Assembly (NCBI GenBank): GCA_963205315.1
Contig: CAUJIO010000041.1
Span: forward strand, 1 to 64,000
Length of the DNA stretch: 64,000 nt
Source of the DNA: Pseudomonadota bacterium
GTDB taxonomy: Bacteria; Pseudomonadota; Alphaproteobacteria; Rhizobiales; Aestuariivirgaceae
Reading direction: 5' to 3'
The translations under genes and the position numbers were made by a program. The notes beneath the pieces are model-generated. The model ran no database searches, had not been told where the DNA came from, and was given only the letters and a program-made list of their open reading frames with translations. This document shows, piece by piece, positions 56,934 to 64,000 of this stretch (positions within the stretch are counted from its first letter, which is position 1; every line of letters starts with the position of its first letter).

Positions 56934-58273
56934 GCAAGGTGGAGCTGAAGCCGGCGGTGGCGGAACCGCTCGTCAATCTCGTCGTCGTCGACTATGCCGG
57001 AATCGCGCGTGGCAGAGGCGTGCCACGCCGTGCTTTCGACGAGAGCCATGGCAACAAGACCTGCGGCTGGGTTCCGGCCAACATGTCGCTCACCACCTTT
57101 GACATCATCGCCGATCCCAATCCCTGGGGCAGCCGGGGCGACCTGCGGCTCGTGCCGGACAATCGCGCGCGTTATGCCTGCTGGCCGTCGCAGGCCGCAA
57201 CTCCGCTCGACATTGTCATGTGCGACATCACCGAACTCGATGGTACCCCGTGGGTCTGCTGTCCGCGCAACTTTCTGAAATCTGCTCTGGCCGATTTCAA
57301 GGCCGAGACAGGATGCGATTTTATCGCCACATTCGAACAGGAGTTCAAAGTGCTGGGGGCGGAGTGGGAGGCGGCTTCGTCATTCGGCCTTTCGGCCCTG
57401 AGACGCGCCGATCCGTTTGGATCAGAGGTGGTCGCGGCGCTCGAGCAGGCGGGCATTCCGATCGAGATGTTTGTTGCCGAATATGGCCGCGACCAGTTCG
57501 AGTTGACGACACCACCGTCCGAGGGTGTGGCGGCGGCCGACCGCGCCGTCGTCATTCGCGAGGTGGTGCGTGAAATTGCACGCCACAAGGGCTGGCGCGC
57601 CAGTTTCGTGCCGAAGGCCGAAGTCGCCGGCGTGGGCAATGGCGTGCATGTTCACTTCAGTTTCGTTGGACCCAAAGGCGAGCCCGCAGCCTATGATGCG
57701 AATGGTCTGGGGCGCATGTCGGCCCTGGCTGCATCTTTTGCCGCAGGTGTGCTGAGACATCTTCCGGCTTTGATTGCACTCACTGCGGCGTCGCCCGTAT
57801 CCGGCCTCAGGCTCAAGCCGCACAATTGGAGTTCCAGCTATACGTGGCTGGGTGAAAAAGACCGCGAGGCGACGCTGCGTATCTGCCCGACGGTGACGAT
57901 GGGCGGCAAGGACCCGGCGAAGCAATACAATCTCGAATTCCGCGCGGCGGATGCAACCGCCTCGCCGCATCTGGTGCTTGGGGTGCTCATACGCGCCGGT
58001 CTCGAGGGCATTCGTGCCAGGCTTCCGGCACCGCCGATCTTCAGCGGTGATCCCGATGCGCTGGCACCTTCCGAGCGTGAAAATGCGGGGCTGCGGCGCC
58101 TGCCGGATACCCTGGAGGGGGCGCTTGAGTGTCTTGCGGCGGATCACGTGGTGCGAAGCTGGTTTGCCGCCGAGGCACTCGAAACCTACACGGGCATGAA
58201 GCGCATGGAGCTGAAGCTCGCCGAGGGCCTGAGCGGCGATGCGCTGTGCCAGCGCTATGCCGGTGTCTATTGA
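56930..58273 (+). CDS. Glutamine synthetase family protein (gamma-glutamylamide ligase-like)
   Basis: 447 residues from a GTG at 56930. The N-terminal beta-grasp part begins LVVVDYAGIARGRGVPRRAF. The catalytic domain has CDFIATFEQEFKVLGAEW, AEYGRDQFELTTPPSEG, GNGVHVHFSFVGPKGEPA, SGLRLKPHNWSSSYTWLGEKDREATLRICP and EFRAADATASPHLVLGVLIRAGLEGI. Sequence and context resemble GlnT/PuuA-type gamma-glutamyl ligases rather than housekeeping GlnA: the usual NPYL reads SPHL and no adenylylation-site loop is seen. It probably joins glutamate to an amine substrate. Confidence 0.82.
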   Translation: MSKVELKPAVAEPLVNLVVVDYAGIARGRGVPRRAFDESHGNKTCGWVPANMSLTTFDIIADPNPWGSRGDLRLVPDNRARYACWPSQAATPLDIVMCDITELDGTPWVCCPRNFLKSALADFKAETGCDFIATFEQEFKVLGAEWEAASSFGLSALRRADPFGSEVVAALEQAGIPIEMFVAEYGRDQFELTTPPSEGVAAADRAVVIREVVREIARHKGWRASFVPKAEVAGVGNGVHVHFSFVGPKGEPAAYDANGLGRMSALAASFAAGVLRHLPALIALTAASPVSGLRLKPHNWSSSYTWLGEKDREATLRICPTVTMGGKDPAKQYNLEFRAADATASPHLVLGVLIRAGLEGIRARLPAPPIFSGDPDALAPSERENAGLRRLPDTLEGALECLAADHVVRSWFAAEALETYTGMKRMELKLAEGLSGDALCQRYAGVY

Positions 58274-59007
58274 TGCAGGATTTGCCGCCCGCAGTCGAAG
58301 TGGTTAACGCCGATGGGGCCTCGTCCATCGTGTTGACCTGCGAACATGCCTCGAATTTCATCCCTCAATCCTACAATGCGCTCGGATTACCGCAGCATGA
58401 ACTCACGCGGCACATCGCGTGGGACATCGGAGCGGCCGATGTCGCGCGCAGGCTTTCGGAACTGATCGATGCACCATTGTTCCTGTCTGGCTACTCGCGC
58501 CTGCTGATCGACTGCAACCGTCCGCTCGGATCGCCGACCTCGATCCCGGTGCTGAGCGAGTCAACGGCCATCCCGGGCAATGCCGGGCTAACGCCCGAAG
58601 AGTGTGACAGACGCGCGGCGGATTTCTATTGGCCAATTCAGAATGCCGTAAGTGCTCATCTTGATCGGCGCAAGCTCGCTGGCCGCGCAGCCATTGTGCT
58701 CGGAATTCACAGCTTCACGCCGGTGTTCAAAGGCTTCGTCAGGCCCTGGCACGCGGGCATACTTTTCCGGCGCTCTGTAGAGTTTGGAAACCGGCTCGTA
58801 ACGGCGCTGCAGGAACCGGGACTGGTGGTTGCCGCAAACGAGCCCTACACCATCGACGACGAGAGCGACTACACCGTGCCAGTGCATGGCGAAGCCCGCG
58901 GCCTCGATGCGGCGCTCGTTGAAATCCGGCAAGATCTTATTGCCGATGCGCGAGGTGCGGAAGACTGGGCCCATCGCCTGAAGGGAGCGATCCTGGCAAT
59001 CTCTTAA
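58273..59007 (+). CDS. N-formylglutamate amidohydrolase family protein
   Basis: 244 residues from ATG 58273, overlapping the ligase stop by one base (TGATG). The metal-site motifs are VLTCEHASNFIP (about 20-31), LLIDCNRPLGSP (about 77-88) and VLGIHSFTPVFKG (about 141-153). Members of this M14-like family cleave N-formylglutamate or related N-acyl or glutamyl amides. Next to a gamma-glutamyl ligase it may release glutamate from a glutamylated intermediate. It is the last gene of the operon. Confidence 0.82.
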   Translation: MQDLPPAVEVVNADGASSIVLTCEHASNFIPQSYNALGLPQHELTRHIAWDIGAADVARRLSELIDAPLFLSGYSRLLIDCNRPLGSPTSIPVLSESTAIPGNAGLTPEECDRRAADFYWPIQNAVSAHLDRRKLAGRAAIVLGIHSFTPVFKGFVRPWHAGILFRRSVEFGNRLVTALQEPGLVVAANEPYTIDDESDYTVPVHGEARGLDAALVEIRQDLIADARGAEDWAHRLKGAILAIS

Positions 59008-59147
59008 TGTGATGTGAAGTTATCTCGCAGGCGCACAGTCATGTTGCGCTGCTCCGCGCCAAAAACTCTGCCGGGCCATGCACCAGGCAACTGGCATTGG
59101 GAAAAAATATGCACTAACACATCATACCAGCAACTGTTCAGGTGACC

Positions 59148-60170
59148 ATGAGCAACGCCATTGGCATCATCGCCAATCCGGTATCGGCCCGCGACATCCG
59201 GCGCGTGATCGCCAACGCCACGGCGTTGCAGATCACCGACCGCGCCAATATCGTGTTGCGGGTGCTGTCCTGTGTGAAAGCCTGTGGTGTCGATCACGTC
59301 TACATGATGCCGGAGAACGGCGGCATCCGGCAGCACGTGCGGCGCGGCATCGACCGGGCCGAGAACCAGGGCCTGAAGCATTTCCCGCAGCTCGAATATC
59401 TCGACTACAAGATCTCTGGCACCGTCGAGGATACGTTCAAGGGCGCACGCAAGATGCTGGAGCTCGGGGTCGCGGCCATCGTCGTGCTCGGCGGCGACGG
59501 CACGCACCGGGCGGTGGTGACTTCGTGTGGGGATGTGCCGATCGCCGGCATATCGACCGGCACCAACAATGCCTTTCCGGAGCACCGCGAGCCGACGATC
59601 ACCGGCCTGGCGGTGGGCCTTGCAGTGACCGGCAAGGTGCCGGCTGATGTCGCGTTCCTGCCGAACAAGAAGATCGTGGTGCGGGTGAACGATCAGGAGG
59701 AGATCGCGCTCGTCGACGTGGCGGTGGTCACCGAGCGCTACATCGGCGCGCGCGCCCTGTGGCGGACCGAGACGTTCCGTGAGCTGTTCGTGACCTTTGC
59801 CGATCCGGAAGTGATCGGCATGTCGGCGATTGCCGGATTGCTCGAGCCGGTGACGCGGCTCGACGGACACGGCCTGCACGTACGGCTGGCGCCGGAGGAC
59901 GAAGCGGCCATCATGCTCGATACGCCGATTGCGCCGGGCTACATGCGCGGCATCGGCATCCGCGACTTTCAGCCGATGCAGCCGGGGGCGAGGTACCGTC
60001 CGGAGATCAGCGACGGATCGATTGCGCTTGATGGCGAACGCGAGCTGTCGTTCTCGGCCAAGGACGATGTCACCATCGAGCTTGTGCCCGATGCCTTCAG
60101 AACCGTGAATGTCAGTGCCTGTATGCAGTATGCGGCGAGGCATGGACTGATGCGGATGACGAAAACATAA
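59148..60170 (+). CDS. acoX: AcoX-like NAD kinase-family protein
   Basis: 340 residues from ATG 59148; GTG 59142 would add two residues. It has an ATP-NAD kinase-type fold: GIIANPVSARDIRRVIANAT near the start, then VAAIVVLGGDGTHRAVVTSCGDVPIAGISTGTNNAFPEHREPT at about 108-150. AcoX is encoded with acetoin dehydrogenase genes; its precise role is not settled. It precedes acoA by 29 bp, and the 140-bp region upstream holds no recognisable sigma54 promoter. Confidence 0.85.
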   Translation: MSNAIGIIANPVSARDIRRVIANATALQITDRANIVLRVLSCVKACGVDHVYMMPENGGIRQHVRRGIDRAENQGLKHFPQLEYLDYKISGTVEDTFKGARKMLELGVAAIVVLGGDGTHRAVVTSCGDVPIAGISTGTNNAFPEHREPTITGLAVGLAVTGKVPADVAFLPNKKIVVRVNDQEEIALVDVAVVTERYIGARALWRTETFRELFVTFADPEVIGMSAIAGLLEPVTRLDGHGLHVRLAPEDEAAIMLDTPIAPGYMRGIGIRDFQPMQPGARYRPEISDGSIALDGERELSFSAKDDVTIELVPDAFRTVNVSACMQYAARHGLMRMTKT

Positions 60171-60199
60171 AAGACCAGCCAATCCAGGGAGGACTGCTC

Positions 60200-61207
60200 A
60201 TGAATGCTGCAAAGAAATCCACGCCAGGCGGTGGAATATTCCCGCTCGACAAGCCGGACCTGCTGGTCGCCTACCGCACCATGCGGCGCATTCGCGAATT
60301 CGAGGAGCGCCTGCATGGTGAGTTCGCCAAGGGCGACATTCCGGGCTTCGTGCATCTGTATGCCGGCGAGGAAGCCGCCGGCACCGGCATCATGATGCAT
60401 CTGAAGGACAATGACCGCATTGCCTCGACGCATCGCGGCCATGGCCATTGCATCGCCAAGGGCGTCGACACCAAGGGCATGATGGCCGAGATCTACGGCA
60501 AGGCCACGGGCCTCTGCAAAGGCAAGGGCGGCTCGATGCACATCGCCGACTTGTCGAAAGGCATGATGGGCGCCAACGGTATTCTCGGTGCCGGCGCGCC
60601 GCTGGCCTGCGGTGCTGCACTTGCTGCAAAGTTCCGCGGCGATGGCGGTGTGGCGATCTCGTTTGTCGGTGATGGCGCGTCAAACCAGGGTACTTTCCTC
60701 GAAAGCCTCAATCTCGCCGCCATCTGGAATCTTCCGGCGATCTTTGTGGTCGAGAACAATGGCTATGCCGAGTCGACCTCGCGCGACTACGCGGTGGCAG
60801 TGGACTCCTATGTCGATCGTGCCGCGGGCTTCGGCCTTCCCGGCGTGACGGTCGACGGACTCGACTTCTTTGCGGTCTATGAGGCGGCGGGCGAGATCAT
60901 CAAGCGGGCGCGCGAGGGCGGGGGCCCGGCGCTGCTCGAATGCAAGATGGTCCGCATGTATGGCCATTTCGAAGGTGATCAGCAGACCTATCGCGCGCCG
61001 GGTGAGCTTGACGATATCCGCGACAACAAGGACTGCATCAAGATGTTCTCGGAGCGCGTCATCGAGGCCGGCGTCGTCAGCCGCGCCGAACTCGAGGCGA
61101 TCGACCGCGAGATGACGGCCGAGATCGATGCGGCGCTGGCCTTCGCCAAGTCGTCTCCAAGTCCGACGCTGGCCGATCTCTCGACCGACGTCTACGTGGC
61201 TTACTGA
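60200..61207 (+). CDS. acoA: Acetoin dehydrogenase E1 alpha subunit
   Basis: 335 residues. It has GFVHLYAGEEAAGTGIMMHLKDNDRIASTHRGHGHCIAKG (about 51-90), and the thiamine-diphosphate motif GDGASNQGTFLESLNLAAIWNLPAIFVVENN (about 158-188). It forms the E1 heterotetramer with AcoB and cleaves acetoin to acetaldehyde and an acetyl group passed to lipoamide. Context (acoX before, acoC with hydrolase fusion after) favours acetoin over pyruvate as substrate. Confidence 0.9.
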   Translation: MNAAKKSTPGGGIFPLDKPDLLVAYRTMRRIREFEERLHGEFAKGDIPGFVHLYAGEEAAGTGIMMHLKDNDRIASTHRGHGHCIAKGVDTKGMMAEIYGKATGLCKGKGGSMHIADLSKGMMGANGILGAGAPLACGAALAAKFRGDGGVAISFVGDGASNQGTFLESLNLAAIWNLPAIFVVENNGYAESTSRDYAVAVDSYVDRAAGFGLPGVTVDGLDFFAVYEAAGEIIKRAREGGGPALLECKMVRMYGHFEGDQQTYRAPGELDDIRDNKDCIKMFSERVIEAGVVSRAELEAIDREMTAEIDAALAFAKSSPSPTLADLSTDVYVAY

Positions 61208-61228
61208 GCGCAACAAGGAGAACATCAC

Positions 61229-62236
61229 ATGGCACGCAAGATCAGCATGCGCCAGGCAATCAACGAGGCGCTGGAACAGGAGATGACGCGCGATGCGTCG
61301 GTCTTCATCATGGGTGAAGACATTGCCGGCGGCGCCGGCGGCAATGGCGATCAGGACGCCTGGGGTGGCCCCATGGGTGTCACGAAGGGTCTCATTGGCA
61401 AATTCCCGGGCCGGGTTCTCGACACGCCGTTGTCGGAATCTGCGTTCATCGGGGCAGCCGTGGGTGCTGCCGCCTGCGGCATGCGGCCGGTCGCGGAACT
61501 CATGTTCCTCGACTTCATGGGTGTCTGCTTTGATCAGATCTTCAACCAGGCCGCCAAGTTCAAGTACATGTTCGGCGGCCATGCGCAGACACCGGTGGTC
61601 ATCCGCGGGATGGTGGGCGCGGGGTTCCGCGCGGCTGCCCAGCATAGCCAGATGCTGACACCGCTGTTCACGCATATCCCGGGTCTCAAGGTTATCTGCC
61701 CATCCAATGCCTATGACGCCAAGGGGCTGCTTATCCAGTCGATCCGCGACAATGATCCGGTGATCTTCTGCGAGCACAAGAACCTCTATGGTATCGAGGC
61801 CGATGTCCCAGTCGAGTCCTACACGATCCCGTTTGGCGAGGCGAACGTGCTGCGCGACGGCAAGCACTGCACAATCGTGAGCTATGGCCTGACCGTTGGC
61901 CGGTCGATGGAGGCGGCAGAGACGCTGGCCAAGACCGGGGTTGAATGCGAGGTGATCGATCTTCGCACGCTTTCGCCGCTGGACTGGGATACAGTGATGG
62001 ATAGCGTGGAGAATACCGGCCGCCTCGTCTGCGTCGATGAAGCCAATCCGCGCTGCTCGATTGCTTCCGACATTTCGGCACGCGTTGCACAGGATTGCTT
62101 CAAGGCTTTGAAGGGACCCATCCAGATGGTCACGGCTCCTCATTCGCCTGTGCCGTTCTCGCCGGTTCTCGAAGATCTCTACGTGCCTTCGGCTCAGCAG
62201 ATCGCCGCCGCCGTCAAGAAGACCATGGCAAACTAA
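61229..62236 (+). CDS. acoB: Acetoin dehydrogenase E1 beta subunit
   Basis: 335 residues. The start ARKISMRQAINEALEQEMTRDASVFIMGEDIAGGAGG and the C-terminal CEVIDLRTLSPLDWDTVMDSVENTGRLVCVDEAN are standard E1-beta (transketolase) motifs. It is preceded by AAGGAG and lies 21 bp after acoA. Confidence 0.92.
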   Translation: MARKISMRQAINEALEQEMTRDASVFIMGEDIAGGAGGNGDQDAWGGPMGVTKGLIGKFPGRVLDTPLSESAFIGAAVGAAACGMRPVAELMFLDFMGVCFDQIFNQAAKFKYMFGGHAQTPVVIRGMVGAGFRAAAQHSQMLTPLFTHIPGLKVICPSNAYDAKGLLIQSIRDNDPVIFCEHKNLYGIEADVPVESYTIPFGEANVLRDGKHCTIVSYGLTVGRSMEAAETLAKTGVECEVIDLRTLSPLDWDTVMDSVENTGRLVCVDEANPRCSIASDISARVAQDCFKALKGPIQMVTAPHSPVPFSPVLEDLYVPSAQQIAAAVKKTMAN

Positions 62237-62245
62237 GGAGGCGCA

Positions 62246-63358
62246 ATGACCGACAACCGTATCGTACCAATCATCATGCCGAAGTGGGGCCTCTCCATGA
62301 AGGAGGGGAAGGTCACGGGCTGGCTGCTGGAGGACGGCACACAGATCAAGGTCGGCGATCCGATCCTGGAGATCGAGACCGACAAGATCGCGGGCTCCCT
62401 CGAGGCGGGCGATGCCGGAGTCCTGCGCCGGCGTGTCGGCACACCGGACACGGTCTATCCGGTGAAGGCCTTGCTCGGCGTCATTGCCGATCCTTCCGTT
62501 CCCGACGCTGAGATCGATGCATTCGTTGCGTCCTATGTGACGCCACCGGCAGACGAGGGCGATGATGACGAAGGCTCAAAGACGGAGATCGCACAGACTC
62601 CCGCCGGGGCGCTGCGGTATGCCAAACGCGGTGATGGCGCCGAAACCGTGATCCTCATCCACGGTTTCGGAGGTGATCTCGACAACTGGCTGTTCAACAT
62701 CGATGCCCTGGGAGAAGCCGCAACGGTCTATGCGCTCGACCTGCCGGGCCATGGACAGTCCACCAAGACGCTCGACAATCCTTCGCTGACCACGATGACC
62801 AGTGCTCTGTCGGGTTTCATGGATACGCTCGGCATTGCAAGTGCGCATCTGGTTGGCCACTCGATGGGAGGCGCAATCGCCATGCAACTGGCGGCAAGCA
62901 ATCCCGCGAAGGTCAAGTCCATGACATTGATCTGCTCAGCCGGACTCGGACCCGACATCGGTTCCTATGTGGACGACTATGTCGCCGCCCAGGGCCGCAA
63001 GGATCTGAAGCCCGCTCTGGAACAGCTCTTCGCCGACAAGAGTCTGGTGAGCCGCCAGCTGGTGGACGATGTCCTCAAGTACAAGCGGCTGGATGGCGTG
63101 GAGGCTGCCCTGAAAGGGCTGTCGCAAGCGCTGTTCGGCGGCCGGAAGCAACATGATGCGCCTGCTTCAAATCTTGGAGCCAAGATGCCGCCCGCACTCG
63201 TCATCTGGGGCAAGGACGATCAGGTCATTCCTGTTGCGCACGCGGCAAACCTGCCCGGAGCAAAGTTACATGTGATCGAGAACGCCGGCCACATGGTGTT
63301 CATGGAAAAGGCTTCGGAAGTAAACAATCTCATCAAGGCGCATATCGCAGCCGCGTGA
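62246..63358 (+). CDS. acoC: AcoC, acetoin dehydrogenase E2 (lipoyl domain fused to alpha/beta hydrolase)
   Basis: 370 residues. Lipoyl domain 1-82, with the lipoylated Lys at 47 in EIETDKIAG. After a charged linker (about 92-110), an alpha/beta-hydrolase fold replaces the usual E2 catalytic domain: oxyanion region LIHGFGGDLDNW, nucleophile Ser in GHSMGGAIAMQLA (about 208-220), Asp in WGKDDQVIP and His in NAGHMVFMEKA. This fusion is the hallmark of acetoin-specific E2. No E3 gene (acoL) is in the window. Confidence 0.9.
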   Translation: MTDNRIVPIIMPKWGLSMKEGKVTGWLLEDGTQIKVGDPILEIETDKIAGSLEAGDAGVLRRRVGTPDTVYPVKALLGVIADPSVPDAEIDAFVASYVTPPADEGDDDEGSKTEIAQTPAGALRYAKRGDGAETVILIHGFGGDLDNWLFNIDALGEAATVYALDLPGHGQSTKTLDNPSLTTMTSALSGFMDTLGIASAHLVGHSMGGAIAMQLAASNPAKVKSMTLICSAGLGPDIGSYVDDYVAAQGRKDLKPALEQLFADKSLVSRQLVDDVLKYKRLDGVEAALKGLSQALFGGRKQHDAPASNLGAKMPPALVIWGKDDQVIPVAHAANLPGAKLHVIENAGHMVFMEKASEVNNLIKAHIAAA

Positions 63359-63376
63359 TGATCTGACTACAATTGG

Positions 63377-63402
63377 GCCGGGCTCCGGTGGCGGAGTCCG
63401 GC
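63377..63402. terminator. Hairpin between acoC and DUF2177 gene, probable bidirectional terminator
   Basis: An 11-bp stem, GCCGGGCTCCG with CGGAGTCCGGC (one G-T pair), around a GTGG loop. It ends at the base before the convergent DUF2177 stop codon. No T-tract is present, so termination would be inefficient or factor-assisted. Confidence 0.6.
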
Positions 63403-63810
63403 TCAAGGTTGCCTGATGAACAGCCCGATCCAGGTTGCAATACCCGCCGTCGCTGCGGTCAGCAGCGTGCCCCATATCATGTCGATGGTGGCAATCTTCA
63501 CTGTGAAGCCTTTCATCACCGCGAGATTGGTCAGATCGTATGTGCCATAAGCCAACAGCCCGAGCACGCCCCCGAAGATCAGAGCCTGCATTGCAGACCG
63601 GGCTTCCACTGCGGGCCAGATTACCATGATCATGAGGCCGGTCACATAGAGCAGATAGAATGCGATCGCTGCACCCAGGTTGGGCGGTTGCCGCAGCAGA
63701 TCACCGATTTCGCTGACATAGAAGCCCCGGCCGAGCCACAGCAGCCACAGCATATCAAGGGCGAGAAAAACCGCCGCAGCTGCAATCCACAGCAAAATCC
63801 AATGTAACAT
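63403..63810 (-). CDS. DUF2177 family membrane protein
   Basis: 135 residues with four transmembrane helices. Motifs are LALDMLWLLWLGRGFYVSEIGDLLRQPPNLGAAIAFYLLYV and a C-terminal GGVLGLLAYGTYDLTNLAVMKGFTVKIATIDMIWGTLLTA. These match the DUF2177 pattern (ATYDLTN...W....D..WG). Function unknown. It is convergent with acoC. Confidence 0.85.
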   Translation of the reverse strand: MLHWILLWIAAAAVFLALDMLWLLWLGRGFYVSEIGDLLRQPPNLGAAIAFYLLYVTGLMIMVIWPAVEARSAMQALIFGGVLGLLAYGTYDLTNLAVMKGFTVKIATIDMIWGTLLTAATAGIATWIGLFIRQP

Positions 63811-63883
63811 CCGGCGTTCCTCTCATCGTGGTCATCACACTACGAAAAGGGACGCCATCAGATCACGAGCGCGTAAAGCCTGG

Positions 63884-64000
63884 TTATGCGACGGCCCTGC
63901 TGAGGGCGCATTGCGACCAGAGTTCGGAGAGAGCCTGGACGAGGTGGTCGATGTCGGCGTCGGAGTGCAGGGGCGTGGGCGTGATGCGCAGGCGCTCGGT
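63884..64000 (-). CDS. hemA: 5-aminolevulinate synthase, C-terminal end (partial)
   Basis: The last 38 codons of a minus-strand gene running off the right edge: TERLRITPTPLHSDADIDHL, then VQALSELWSQCALSRAVA and a TAA stop at 63884. The RLRITPTPLH motif and following helix are characteristic of alphaproteobacterial 5-aminolevulinate synthase. It condenses glycine and succinyl-CoA in the first step of haem synthesis. Only the tail is seen, so the call rests on this motif. Confidence 0.8.
   Translation of the reverse strand, partial: TERLRITPTPLHSDADIDHLVQALSELWSQCALSRAVA

Noticed and set aside
59085-59112. TGGCAT...TGCA resembling a sigma54 -24/-12 promoter before acoX
   Set aside because: The GG and GC elements are about 16-17 bp apart instead of the required 10.

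Overview
The window looks like a chromosomal segment of a denitrifying alphaproteobacterium, most likely Rhizobiales/Hyphomicrobiales. The evidence is high-GC coding sequence, a cytochrome cd1 denitrification cluster in the Paracoccus order nirSEC-F-DL-G-H-J-N, rhizobial-style sugar ABC operons, and the 3' end of a 5-aminolevulinate synthase gene (C4 pathway of haem synthesis) at the right edge. No rRNA, tRNA or CRISPR array was recognised.

Layout. (1) 1-6.75 kb, minus strand: an RHS polymorphic-toxin array. A secreted RHS protein begins at 6751. Its core is deleted and out of frame with its toxin tip (3954-4673), which carries an L,D-transpeptidase-like (Tlde1/DUF2778-like) HAGHRTLGC motif. 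A membrane-anchored Sel1-like candidate immunity gene overlaps the tip. Then come an orphan RHS core with a different tip (1020-3344), a lipoprotein candidate immunity gene overlapping it by 4 bp, and a third decayed RHS core (1-516). (2) 6.9-8.8 kb: mobile-element debris, namely a DUF5681 gene, a 5'-truncated DNA methyltransferase and a hairpin-bearing noncoding stretch. (3) 8.8-15.4 kb: two orphan ABC permeases, two convergent ketopantoate-reductase-like genes, a serine acetyltransferase and a LysR regulator. (4) 15.8-21.7 kb: a C45 peptidase/acyltransferase divergent from a rhamnose-type ABC operon. (5) 21.7-28 kb: housekeeping and signalling genes (YigZ family, SlyX, AI-2E transporter, response regulator, hybrid histidine kinase, two small envelope proteins).

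(6) 28.2-47.95 kb: the denitrification island. The minus-strand nir operon makes cytochrome cd1 nitrite reductase and its haem d1. It adds a CbiX-like chelatase, a small membrane protein and a class I cytochrome c at its end. Divergently, nirI-nnrS-apbE(nirX) and norCBQD encode maturation functions and cytochrome c-dependent NO reductase. A DNR-type Crp/Fnr regulator closes the island. TTGAC-N4-GTCAA-type boxes lie in the nirS/nirI intergenic region and before norC, so NO or low oxygen probably induces the whole set.

(7) 48.1-59.0 kb: a tightly overlapped catabolic operon. It holds a HIBADH-family reductase, an AhpD/CMD-like protein, a ribose-type ABC transporter whose second permease is fused to an SMP-30 lactonase domain, a second SMP-30 protein, an isochorismatase-type hydrolase, a glutamine-synthetase-like ligase and an N-formylglutamate-amidohydrolase-like enzyme. 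The substrate is not recognisable, and this is one of the two best candidates for an undescribed system; the other is the RHS toxin array. (8) 59.1-63.4 kb: acoX-acoA-acoB-acoC for acetoin cleavage. (9) 63.4-64 kb: a DUF2177 membrane protein and the end of hemA.
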